Positions 46,935 to 57,011 of a stretch of DNA of 64,000 nt are shown piece after piece (positions within the stretch are counted from its first letter, which is position 1; the number at the start of each line of letters is the position of its first letter). The translations under genes and the position numbers were made by a program. The notes beneath the pieces were generated by a model. That model worked only from the letters and a program-made list of their open reading frames with translations, ran no database searches and was not told the DNA's origin. The stretch comes from Cystobasidium ongulense (Eukaryota; Basidiomycota; Cystobasidiomycetes; Cystobasidiales; Cystobasidiaceae), in NCBI GenBank assembly GCA_022835595.1, contig BQUP01000003.1:502629-566628 (forward strand). Reading direction: 5' to 3'.

Positions 46935-47907
46935 ATAACCTTCCCAAAACTCCACACCCACAAAAAAACTCAAACAAAGAATCTCGAATTGCAAAGCTGG
47001 CCTTCTTTTCAACCAGACTCCCGACAGTATGCAAGAGCAAACTTCATACATCGCAAACAAACATCACACATCACACATCATATATTACAGCACATGCAAA
47101 GTTTTCCTCAAAAAGCTTCATTTTCTTTTGAAAAGCAACTTTCCAGACGCTTCTGCAAACACATTTCATTACTATCACCTACTACACTCTCCATACTACA
47201 CAATATCCTTTCAAGCATCCACATTTCATGCTGCAGAAGAAGTCATTCTCATTCTCGTTCTCCTTTAATTCTGCAAAATAGGGTTTCTATGCTTTCTTTC
47301 TTTTTACGCACTCTTTCGCAAAGACCTGGGAATTTCAGGCTATCTCTTTCTTTTATAATAGCAAGGTCGTCGTCGTCGCTCGTGTCGTTTCGTTCGAGCT
47401 ATTAGTCAAAAAGAGCTTCATTTCGTTCAAGGTCATTTTTACAGTGCTATTTTTTTTTTCAGTAAATGGGGGTTTCCTGCTATTTAAAATCAGGGGGAAA
47501 GAAATAATTACTAATCAGTTTTCTGTCTACAAAGGATCAGTAACATGGTAGCGTGTTTTCAAGAGGTGCTGCCCTACTTCTTCATCTCTTTCTCTGGGTT
47601 CGTTCCGTGTGTATCATAGATAGCAAGGATTTTGTCGTTTTCTGCACTCAAATTGCATCGCATGCTGTCTTTTCAACTGAGAAAGATTCTTCTTGCCCAC
47701 GAGAATGGTTCATGACGCGTCATGATGGGAAGGTACCAGCCAGTGCAGATTCCTCCATGCCAGAAACAACGACCAAGTGTGAGAGCGGCATGCTTATTGC
47801 CCAGAAACCAAGATGTCTATAGATGAACAACACACTGCAGAGTAACTAGTTCCACAACAATCAAGCGTCTAAAGCAATAGCGGCCTCGTATAGAGAGCAG
47901 TAGGACC
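46935..47907. other. Convergent 3' region, PPS1 / NOP15
   Basis: 973 bp between facing stop codons. It holds A/C-rich and T-rich stretches (for example an oligo-T at 47451-47459) and no gene I can support. Confidence 0.45.
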
Positions 47908-49464
47908 TTAGGTGGACTACAAGGGAAGAGGCGTATGTCAGAAAGCGTTGACCTGTGGATATGAAGAGAGCGTATGCTTACCTTTCTAGCCTTTTTATTG
48001 GGCTTAGCTGATGCCTTGGCTGCAGAAGCCTTAGTCTTAGTAGCTACAGCTGCAGGGGAAGGAGCGTCTTTCTTGACTTGAGATTCTAGCTTCTTGGCAT
48101 CTGTGATAGCCTTCTTCTCTTGTGCACTTGGTAAAGCAGCTGCTTTCTTGCTATAGCCATCGAAGTCGTACTCGATTCCAAGATCTTTCAGCTTGTTGCG
48201 CTTGTTGTCTTCTCGCTTGATAAGACGTTTTTTGATTCCTTCTTTCTGCTCTTCGGTCTTAGGCTGGAGAACAGGCATGGGAATCAATCAAAAAAAAAAA
48301 GGTCAGAAGGTGCATTCGTAGGATTACACTGCGAGGGAGAGCAGGTAGTAACGTACCGCATTGTGCTTCAATCGCTCAACGCGTCCTTTAGGTATAGGTC
48401 GGAATTTCCTGTTCGCGCCAATCCATAACTTGGGATGGACTTCATCAGATGGGATGACTCGGCATTGAAGGATATGTCCGTTTAAGAGATAGTTGTTCAT
48501 TGTTTCGGCAACGATATCAGCAACTCCAGAGTGCAGGAACTCGATGAAAGCGTAATGTTTCGATGCGCCGGTCTGCAGTATCGAGTGATCAGCATGACAG
48601 TCTGACACTGAGGGGTATAACCAAAGCGGTTTAGACTCACTTCTCTGTTTCGAGACAAGCGAAGACGTGTCACTTCGCCGAACTGCTCAAAGTATGGACG
48701 CATCTCGTCCTCGTGGAAACCATGAGGTATTCTTCCAAGGTAGATCACTCCAGGCTTTTGTTTCAGTGCACTGATCAGCACGCAGTCAAAACCTATGCGG
48801 ATAGAGAAGAAGAGTGACCTACAACATCCTTCTTAGCTTTTCCTTTGCTAGCCTGCTTTACGACGGCCTTGCTTGTAGTAGGCTGTGGCAAATCCTTCGC
48901 TGTTATAGGTGCAGCATCTTCCTCGTCAGAGCTGTTCTCGGCTCCATCGACATCTTCTTCATCTGATCCGCTCTCGAAACCAGCCAAAAAGTCGATTTCG
49001 CCAGCCTCGACGTCCTCTTCGTCGTCTCCTGCGGCAGACTGTCCGGCAAGGGAAGTCTCTGCTGCAGCGCTCTCGTCCGCCTCGTTCTCTTCATCCGAAG
49101 CAACAGCATCTGCTTTTCTCTTCTTTGTCTTTTTGATGACAGACTTGGAAGGTTGCTTCTTGCCATCTCTATGCTTTGGAGTGTGTTTCGTTTCGGCTTC
49201 ATTGATAATTTCAGTTGGCGCCACTTGTTCGGTACCAGTCTGTCCATTTGGATCAAGCGACGGTACGAGCTCTGCAGCTGCTGACTTTGGAGCCTTCTTG
49301 CCCTTCTTGACCGACTTGTCGGCCTTGTCGTCCTGTATTCTCACTTTGCGCTCTTTGCCTGCAGTGGCTGCCGCTGTGGCTTTGCCAGTCGCATCTTTCT
49401 TGCCAGCTTTCTTCAAAGCCACCTCGTCCTTGACGCCTGTCTCTGACCTCGTTTGGCGAGCCAT
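47908..49464 (-). CDS. NOP15: NOP15/NIFK-like nucleolar RRM ribosome-biogenesis factor
   Basis: Exons: 49464-48823, 48754-48641, 48572-48357, 48263-47982, 47916-47908; about 420 residues. The N-terminal half is low complexity: Lys/Ala-rich, then acidic serine clusters (SDEENEADES, FESGSDEEDVDG) typical of nucleolar proteins. One RRM follows: VIYLGRIPHGFHEDEMRPYF (RNP2), VTRLRLSRNRE and KHYAFIEFLH (RNP1), then the family signature PSDEVHPKLWIGANRKFRPIP. The C-terminus is a basic Lys/Ala-rich helix. Nop15 is needed for 60S assembly (ITS2 processing). The first intron was placed at GTAGGT ... CAAAAG because only this restores the RRM frame. The last exon adds just Ser-Thr and is uncertain. Confidence 0.88.
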
Positions 49465-49988
49465 TGCTTATTGAATGGTGGTATAATGGAGTATTAGTGC
49501 TAGATATGCACTCGATGAGGAAGCAAGACAAGAACGCGACTGCAGGATTTGCTGCACCTTGCCTTTGCTCGATCAACCTCGAGAAAAGTCACAATCCGCA
49601 AATCAACAAGAACATCGCAGTTGACAGCAGCTTTCACACAATGGAGCCCGTACACCGTCGACAATGCTATCCCGATTCCTGACTGTGGTTCTCCCAGAAG
49701 ACGGTCCAAATGTGCATCGGATCATCCTGAAGTTGCATCTGCCAACGCTAACGGGCCCGCTCGCTCGCTGTCAGAGCTGCTAATCAACATAACAGGCTGG
49801 TATAGATCTGGACTCGCTCGTCGCTGTCCACTTCGGGTCATCTGCTCCCGGCTCACTGCCAACACCACCCCTTGAGCTTCCGGAGGGCGGTGTGGCTTTC
49901 AAAGGCAGTTCGATAGATACCCCCCACACTCCAATGCATAACGCTGTAACATCGATGCATGAACCGTGCTTTCAGACAAATCAACACG
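49465..49988. other. Divergent upstream region, possible unplaced first exon
   Basis: 524 bp between the NOP15 start and the small membrane protein on the + strand. Open frames exist (for example from the ATG at 49664) but I could not join them to the downstream gene by clean splice sites. It may hold a 5' exon. Confidence 0.35.
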
Positions 49989-50520
49989 ATGGAAGCACAA
50001 ACACCCATCCAGACAGCGCGACCTATTCCATTTCGTCGACGTATCACGCTCAAATCAGCCATACTGGCGACAGTATGCACATACATCTTGATTCATGTAT
50101 ACCGTAAGCCATGCCATGCCAGCACAGTGACTGCATTATCTCTACCTGACACCAAGATCAGTCCTAGCATTAGTCCCATCGGTGTTCACAGAGCTTGGGA
50201 TGGAAGTGGATCTTGGGCTAGGCGCATCCAGACCGCACCTTGAAGCTCGACAAAAGAGCGAGGCAAAGGTCAAATACAAAAACGTAACGAAATGCGTCTG
50301 GCCTGCCCAGATCGACAAAGCGGCAATAGGTACCACCTCTCTGAAGTGAGTTGGCCCAAGCTTTACTTGACAAGGAACGGACTCGGACTGATGCAAGGTA
50401 TCTCGAAGATTGGTGGTAGGCCTCTCAATTGGAGCAACGGCGGGTTTGGTTGTAGGTGCTGCCATGAGACCAATCTACCTCCAGTACGCGAACACAGCTG
50501 AGATCTCGCCCCTGCCGTAG
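49989..50520 (+). CDS. Small two-helix membrane protein (about 136 aa), unrecognised
   Basis: Exons: 49989-50103, 50162-50345, 50409-50520. After a basic N-terminus (ARPIPFRRRITLKS) comes a hydrophobic helix AILATVCTYILIHVYLLALV, then a soluble middle (KVKYKNVTKCVWPAQIDKAA) and a Gly-zipper-like helix LVVGLSIGATAGLVVGAAM. I do not recognise the family. The last intron has two usable acceptors: the CAAG at 50397-50400 gives a short end (LKYLEDWW, stop), while the GAAG at 50405-50408 gives the second helix. An in-frame ATG at 49959 would add 10 residues. Basic N-terminus and glycine zipper would suit a mitochondrial or ER membrane, but this is a guess. Confidence 0.5.
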
Positions 50521-51033
50521 ATCTCTGCATTCTCTGCCTACCAGGCCGGCCAGGCGTCCCGTCCAATGCGTGGTGGAATGGGTATGAATGGTATGGGATA
50601 CTAGGCGCGGACTCGGAGGTCAGAATGGATTGAGTCTGCTCTATCATGGCGGACCCTGGCGAATTTTGCCGCCCATAGACCTCCATCATCCAGCCTGACT
50701 CCACGAGCTTACGCACCTCAGCAGTCGCGTCCAGCTCTGCTGACTATCTCAGCTCGTATCGGCTGTCCTACACCTCCGCAGGTGGCACAGTCCGTGGCCT
50801 TGCTGCAGTGCAGACATAGCCCAGCAAAGTCAACTGACCAAGCTGCGCCACTTTCGTTGAACACAAGCGTGGATGTTGTCGCACAACCTCGTGTTCTGTC
50901 TCTTGTCTTTCTACTCGTCTCCTCGTCCCCCCTACGCTTTGCGTCCTCCTCCTCCTCCCTCCGGCTGTCTCAGGTACTTTCTACTTCCTCACTCTCAAGC
51001 CCTCCTGCTTGCACAGAAAAGGCATATAACATC
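50521..51033. other. Intergenic region with pyrimidine-rich leader
   Basis: 513 bp. The last 120 bp before the next ATG are CT-rich (TCCTCCTCCTCC), as for other leaders in this window. Nothing else recognised. Confidence 0.4.
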
Positions 51034-51894
51034 ATGCACGCACCTCTCCACCGTTCAATCAATAAGAAAGGAGCGTTAGCTCTATCTTTTAGCGCTTTTC
51101 TGGTGCCTGTGTTGTTTGGTGAGTGGCTATACACATTTCGACGAAATAGCCTCAGGCTGGCGTCCGCTCTCTATCACTACCTGCAAACATCGTCTAACCC
51201 CAGAACAACTTTCCAGTCTTGTTTGTAGAAGCCTTTCTCTTACCCTCGTCCTTTCGAAAGTCTCAACTCGCATACCATAAAGACATGACCTCTACACTGC
51301 AACAGGCTGTGTACAATGCACCTCAGCCTAAACCTGCAGTCCGTGACACGACTCCAAAACTGGGCTACATGTTAGGTCACCCCGGGCTTGTAGCTAGACA
51401 AGAAGACGACAGAAATGCAGACGATGAAATCACAATAACAAGAGCGAGATCGACGAGTCGTGCAACCAGTCGCGCCTCTCGCACAAATGACGACGAAGAA
51501 GACAGGCCAACTTCGACCCGTAAAGCCACTCCTCCTGCTAAGAGTCCTTCTAAACCGAAAACAGTTAATGCCTGTGCTTGGAATCGTATGATCCAAGGTA
51601 CTAATACTACCCCATTATGGTGATTTCATGACCTTAACATCTATACAAACTTCGATTTGGTGACTGATGGGTGCTCCATAACACAGGCTCACTCTCGGAC
51701 TAAGCGCAGGATCCATTGCAGGCATTCTTGTAAGTTGTCCTTCCACCACATGTCAGAGTGCGGGACCTGAAGACTCACTTTAATTTGCCCAATGTGCGCA
51801 GATCGCGGCCTTTACATCCTACCAATATGGTAAAGCCAAGAAAGGAGCTGTTGGAATGGGTAATGGAATGGGTGGTGCTCCACCAATGTATTAA
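51034..51894 (+). CDS. Small single-pass membrane protein A (207 aa), unrecognised
   Basis: Exons: 51034-51118, 51217-51619, 51687-51729, 51802-51894. A hydrophobic N-terminus (GALALSFSAFLVPVLFVLF) resembles a signal peptide or anchor. The middle is disordered and charged: RQEDDRNADDEITITRARS, an RS/TS-rich run (STSRATSRASR) and PPAKSPSKPK. A C-terminal membrane segment (LTLGLSAGSIAGILIAAF) leads to a short tail rich in Gly/Met (GMGNGMGGAPPMY). Translation could also start at the ATG at 51285, giving a protein without the N-terminal helix. I know no family with this layout. Protein B, 0.8 kb downstream, has a similar plan (Gly/Met tail after one helix). Confidence 0.55.
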
Positions 51895-52669
51895 ACTTCG
51901 AAAGGAAAAATTCTAACTACCGAAAGTTCCGATCTTCCTCCCTTGGCTTTGTCTTCATTTTCTTTCTGTATCTTTCTTCTCTCTCGAGCATTTCTGTGCT
52001 ACTTTTTCCAGCCCAAATATGCACGCGCAATATCAATCTGTTTTTTGTTTTGTTCCTTTCGTTACTGACCATGCATTATATCATTTAAACGTTCAAGACT
52101 TTCGTTCGTTCGATTAACTTATTCCGTATTTAACAATTAAAAGGCTGGATGTTTTCAGATATTATAGACTGCTACATATATATCTCGAGCGAGTGATGCT
52201 AGGCCCTTCCAATCTGGTTGAGCAAAGTCGAACAGACTTGCATAGCCCCAAAGATTGCGTAACATACGTTCTACAAAGCGACCAAACTTTCCTCGCCGGA
52301 CAAGCCAACGGGTCTACAAGCTTGACCGTCTTTCTTTTTCTTCTTTTCCCCATTTTGTGATGACGTTGACTTGTTAAACAGAATTTACAGTCAACGATTT
52401 ATCAACCATCCGGCTGTGCTTCCGGCTAGCGTGTCTTTCAATCTTTCACTCTCCCCTAGCCTATTTTAACGCCTCTCCGATGAAGATGCCCCTCTCTCTC
52501 TCTTTCCTTTCTTTTCATTAGAAACTCGCCACCTTGATATTCAAGAGCTAGGTGTTGAATCTACTGCCTACTTTTACAAGACTCTCCCTCCACTTTTACA
52601 CAGCCGTGCCTCTTCCACATAGTCCTTCACCCCATAATCTACCTCCTGTCGTACCCCGCTACATCAGAA
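51895..52669. promoter_or_regulatory. Intergenic region upstream of membrane protein B
   Basis: 775 bp. A (CT)n/CTTT-rich tract lies at about 52490-52520 and pyrimidine-rich sequence continues to the ATG. No open frame I can support. Confidence 0.4.
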
Positions 52670-53188
52670 ATGGTACCTTCTTCGATCTCATCATCCTCAA
52701 TGGTCTCTCGTCTATGTTCTATGACCCCTACTTCCTCCTCGCCTTCATCTCTCATATCCCTCCTACTTCATCTACTTTTCATATTTGGTCTTTTTGGTCA
52801 GACGGTCATGGCGGCGCCAGGTAAGCCAACATACTCACCATATACAATTACTCGCCTTTACCCTTTCACCACTTTATACATTTGACTACGGCTTTGTACT
52901 GACACTCCGAATGTCCTATGCACAGTTGAGATACGCCCAAACCTTGCTATCCGAGGCAAAGATGAAGCTTCATCTGGAAATAGTAGTCCCGGTTTCAGTA
53001 GCAATGTAGCTGGTGTACCAGTTTATGGATGGGCACTTATTGGCGCTTCTCTAGGTATAGTACTAGCATGGTCTTTATGTTATTGCTATTGGCGAAGATC
53101 CTCTTATTCCAAGAATAATATGAATAAAAACGCAATGATGTCTGGTGGACTGTCATCTCCAAACGGTCAACCTGGAATGGGTTTCTAG
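52670..53188 (+). CDS. Small type I membrane protein B (137 aa), unrecognised
   Basis: Exons: 52670-52820 and 52926-53188. The N-terminus is Ser-rich and then hydrophobic (LISLLLHLLFIFGLFGQ), a signal peptide with likely cleavage after TVMA. A short ectodomain (APVEIRPN ... SSGNSSPGFSSN) precedes one membrane helix (YGWALIGASLGIVLAWSLCY) and a basic cytoplasmic tail that starts CYWRRSS and ends in GGLSSPNGQPGMGF. The layout is that of a small surface receptor or stress-sensor-like protein, but no family is recognised. The single intron keeps phase. It lies next to protein A on the same strand. Confidence 0.65.
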
Positions 53189-53801
53189 TCCTTCCAGAAA
53201 AATGAACATATAGGCTGTTCGACCTCACTGACAAACTGAAGAAATAAGTATATACGCAAAAACCATTTACTCCAAATGAGATGAAGTGTCACCAGGACTA
53301 CCATTAAACATTCATTCATTCACAAGACCAGATCAGATCATACCATCGTCCCAATCCGATCCGACCCGACCCTGACCTCGAACGGAAATGCAGAAGTTGT
53401 ATCATCATAGATCAATTCGTCACCCCCTTACGTTGTAGCATAGTTCTGTCCGTTGTTTTCCCAGCATTAGCATTGCAAATTCAACAATCATTTATCCTGT
53501 CCGCGCACGGACAACCGTGTTGCTGGAACCCAGAAGATCAGTCCAAATGACGTGAGTATGTCAGCATGCAGGTGTATTGTCCTTGTATGCTCATTGCAAT
53601 AGAGTACGATTGACGTAAACAAGGCGAAGTAAGGAAAGACTAGCTAGAAATGAAGACAAAGCTTTCTGTTCTTTGCTAAATGTCAACAACAGAACTAAGT
53701 ATTGGTGTAAGATTTACATCTGTCCTGTTAATCGGACAAAAGTACCACCTGACCTATGTGAATGAGGCCGGTCTGAACCTGTATTCATGGCAGGCTTTGA
53801 T
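53189..53801. other. Convergent 3' region
   Basis: 613 bp between the stops of membrane protein B (+) and the six-cysteine protein (-). Contains a run of GATCC/GACCC-like words near 53325-53380; no gene or clear repeat. Confidence 0.4.
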
Positions 53802-54442
53802 TTACTTGCAGGTCTTGAGAGTGTAGTCGACCTTGGAGTTGCAAAGGTTTGGCGTCTGGGGGTGGGGCGTGTCAGTGGACGACCGGTTACTATTATATGG
53901 GACTAAGCAAGGTGGCTCACCTTTGGCATGAAGTCGATGTAAACCAATTCGGTCTTCTCGGGGGTCCAGTCACCGTTGACGTCCTTGTAGTAGACGATCT
54001 AAAGGGGTAGCGGAAGGTCAGTCCAAAGTAGAGAACGCCCGGCTGTGGCTGAACCCACCTCGTTGCTCTTTGCATCTCTGAACTCTGCGGTGGTGTGGGA
54101 GAGAGCTCCCTCGGTGCTCCATTCGACCTAGTTGTCACACAAGTCAAGTCAGTATACTGGGGCTCCTCGACCTCATCGACGCCACCGGAAGGATGGTGAC
54201 GCACAGTGTAGCAGGTGCTCTTGTGGACGAGGACGGGTCGGGTGCAGTGCTGGTTGAGGTCTTCATCGACGCATTTCTTGGGGCCTGCAGACGTCTATCA
54301 GCAGGGCCATGGCTGGTGACAGTCCGTCCGACTCACAATAGTCCAATACCTGGCCGTCGGAAATGACCTCGCCCTTCTTGTTCTTCAGGATGCCCGCCCC
54401 GAGGAGGGTGGCAGCGAATACTTCCTGGAATGGGACGTACAT
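53802..54442 (-). CDS. Small six-cysteine protein (128 aa), unrecognised
   Basis: Exons: 54442-54337, 54284-54205, 54127-54059, 53998-53921, 53855-53802, all joined in phase. After a weakly hydrophobic start (MYVPFQEVFAATLLGAGIL) come six cysteines at DYC, KKC, QHC, STC, LCN and TCK (the last residue but one), enough for three disulfides. Beta-type text follows the third Cys (STCYTVEWSTEG, EIVYYKDVNGDW, TELVYIDFM). The N-terminus is not a convincing signal peptide, so secretion is uncertain. Size and Cys spacing recall small secreted fungal proteins, but I recognise no family. Five exons for 128 residues make it a real gene rather than a chance frame. Confidence 0.65.
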
Positions 54443-54980
54443 GGCGGTTGTGGACGGGGTGGGTACAAGTGTGTGGTGGATGGATGGGATGTGTGGATAG
54501 TGATGAGGCGAAGAGATGGAGCAGCGCAAAGACGGATCAAGCTGTCAGCTGCTCGATTGCTCCATCGCGCGGATGCAAAGTGGTCGGGGTGGGTAGGCAC
54601 ACGTTAATGCCCGAGGCTCTCCACTACTGCAACAGCACCAGCCAGTCACATAACAAGCATGCGCAGTCTCGCATTCCACGTCTTCATTCATGCTTTGCCG
54701 ATGGTACATACTTGGTGGCAAACTACCGCCCGACGAACGTTTCTATCGAGCTTGTTCTGCTCGAGTGGAGGGTCCAATTTGAGTCTGATTGGTCTCTGTG
54801 TTGTACTTCAATATAGTTGTATAACAATCTGCAATATACTCGCTTTCCACAGCAACCACTTGCCACCACTTTACATGCCCATTCTGCCCGACTTCTTGCT
54901 TTCAGAGTCTCGTTGCTACTCTTCCCTCTACACCCCGAACCATGTCCTTACTTTCATGACACCCACACCGTCCATGCAGG
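54443..54980. promoter_or_regulatory. Divergent promoter, six-Cys protein / AlkB-GRF
   Basis: 538 bp between divergent start codons; no TATA box or repeat recognised. Confidence 0.35.
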
Positions 54981-56568
54981 ATGCAGCGCAAGCGAAAGCT
55001 TGGAGAGCTGCTGCCTCAAGACCGCTCAGTGAAGGATAAACTGAAGAACAAACAACCGATTGACCTGACTCTGTCGGATGAAGAGGGTGGCCTTGCCGAT
55101 AATCAACAAGGGACTACGAGGAGCGAAGTTCTGGTCGTACTGAGCGACAGCGATAATGAAGATGAAGTACTGTTTGTAAAGAATACGCCTGCTCCTATCC
55201 AGGACAGCAACGAGTCTAAAGCGTCAACCTCGGCATCCATCACCAAAACGATCAATGATGTTTTGAAAGACAAGAATGCACCACCAGCAATACCAAAATC
55301 TCTACCACCTTTACTCCTAAGTACACCAAAGTCAATCTCTTCACACACTCCATGTTCAGTACACTATGATATCTTACCTCCTGCACTAGCAGAAGTTTTA
55401 TATAAATCAATGTTAAATGAAAGTAAAACATGGACAAGAAATAAATGGTATTTAAATGATAGATTAGTAGAATCCAATCATAGTACTTGCTTTTACCATT
55501 CCGAAATTGATGGTAGATCTGATGAACAGTGGTATATGGGTCGTAAATTGAATGATGCGCTTGATAACGGTGGTATTGAACAGGGTAGAACTTATGTCAA
55601 GGAAATGGAACAAGCTAGATGTATCATTGAGAATTTTGTAAATGAACAGTTGAGGGAAGGTAAGAGGTACGACTTGGAGTATGATGGAGAGTGGAAGGCA
55701 AATGTAGCTGCTTCGAATTGCTATAGGGGTGGTGCCGAGGTAGGCTTTCCCCGAAGGCTCCTCTGTTGCCAACTTTCGACTAAGCGTTACTTTGTTGTGG
55801 ATTGCAGACAGTAGGCTATCACGCAGATCAATTGACCTACCTCGGTCCCTTTCCCACAATAGCTTCACTATCGCTCGGCACAACCCGTATTTTCAGATTG
55901 AGAGGTGTACAATCATTACAAGATAATGCATCAGCTCCTCCTCCACGCACATATGATATAGAATTACCTCATAACTCACTTTGTATAATGGGAGCTGGTT
56001 GTCAAGAGAAGTTCAAACATACTATACCACCTGCTAGAAGTATTGATGTTTTCAAACTTAAAAATGGAGATAGTGTAGAGACGCATATTGAGCGTATAAA
56101 TGTAAGTCATCGACTCCATGCAATTACAAACCTGTTTCATAGTTTGAGAAGGACTGAACCGCTAATAACTTTTACTAGATTACCTTCAGATTCTACAGAC
56201 CCGATTTCCTGCCAGCGGACACACCAATATGTCACTGCAAAATACCCTGCGTCTTGAAAGCAGATTCAAAAGGGAAAGCAGCTGTGAATTCTACACTACA
56301 CAGTGGGAATAGTAAAGAACAAGTGGATGGGAATATGCGGTTCTTTTGGATGTGTTTCGCAGGTGCTCAGAGTGAGTTCCTGTTCAAATTATATATATAA
56401 CACAAGCGAGGTGAAAAGGATAGAATACTGATAATGTCGAATTTGTTCGCTTGCTTGCTTTGATTGGTTCATTGATGATGATTAGACGAGGGTAAGAAAT
56501 GTAATTACTTCAAGTTGCTCGATATGAAGGGTGAAAAGCGGGGACCTTGTATAGGTGATTATGCATAG
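54981..56568 (+). CDS. AlkB-like 2-oxoglutarate/Fe(II) dioxygenase fused to a GRF zinc finger
   Basis: Exons: 54981-55739, 55808-56101, 56179-56371, 56486-56568; 442 residues. The AlkB domain spans about residues 110-350: SVHYDILPPALAEVLYKSML, NCYRGGAE joined to TVGYHADQLTYLGP (iron-binding HxD), TTRIFRLRG, SLCIMGAGCQEKFKHTIPP (second iron His). The C-terminus is a GRF-type zinc finger: CHCKIPC, then NMRFFWMCF and NEGKKCNYFKLLD. AlkB enzymes reverse alkylation damage on DNA or RNA; GRF fingers bind single-stranded nucleic acid. The N-terminal 60 residues are basic then acidic, with two SUMO-interacting-like motifs (QPIDLTLSDEE, VLVVLSDSDNEDE). A nuclear repair role is likely. Base composition turns AT-rich from about 55,350. 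Confidence 0.9.
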
Positions 56569-57011
56569 GCAATGGTTGATGGAAATCAGAGGGACCTAGT
56601 AATCCAATATTACAACAGTGAGGAACTCAATAAAGGTCCTGTAGGCTGTTGGTGGATATACTCGTCATCTCTAGTCTCGCCCTGACCGTGTGGCCCGCCT
56701 TTGACGCGTCTTTGTAGTTTCGAAGTGTCATGTTAGCGAATGTAAGGCGCGAGTAACTGATGTTGATAATGATATTCAAAGAGCGTGATGCCTGGATCCT
56801 ACAGACTGCACATCCAACAGCACACACCGTGCATTCCACCGACTGACTGCCTGGTGCCTTGCTTCTGTCGCTCGTCTGCGTGCTCGCTCGCTTGCTGGCC
56901 TTTTTCTTTCGAACCGCTTCGCTGCACTTCTATTCTGCACCTCGACGAGATATAATACACCTCAAGCCAGCAACAACCAGCACTGCAGCGAGACTCACAC
57001 GCTCTGCAGTC
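56569..57011. promoter_or_regulatory. Intergenic region upstream of RAS1
   Basis: 443 bp: 3' region of the AlkB gene and RAS1 promoter. Nothing specific recognised. Confidence 0.4.

Noticed and set aside
48845-49474. 209-codon open frame on the + strand opposite NOP15
   Set aside because: It is the antisense of the Lys/Ala/Glu-rich low-complexity half of NOP15, whose codon pattern keeps the reverse frame open; the product is Ser/Leu/Ala filler without motifs.
49549-49875. 108-codon open frame and a possible gene start at 49664 upstream of the small membrane protein
   Set aside because: Could not be joined to the downstream exons with good splice sites and shows no conserved motif; left as a possible 5' exon only.
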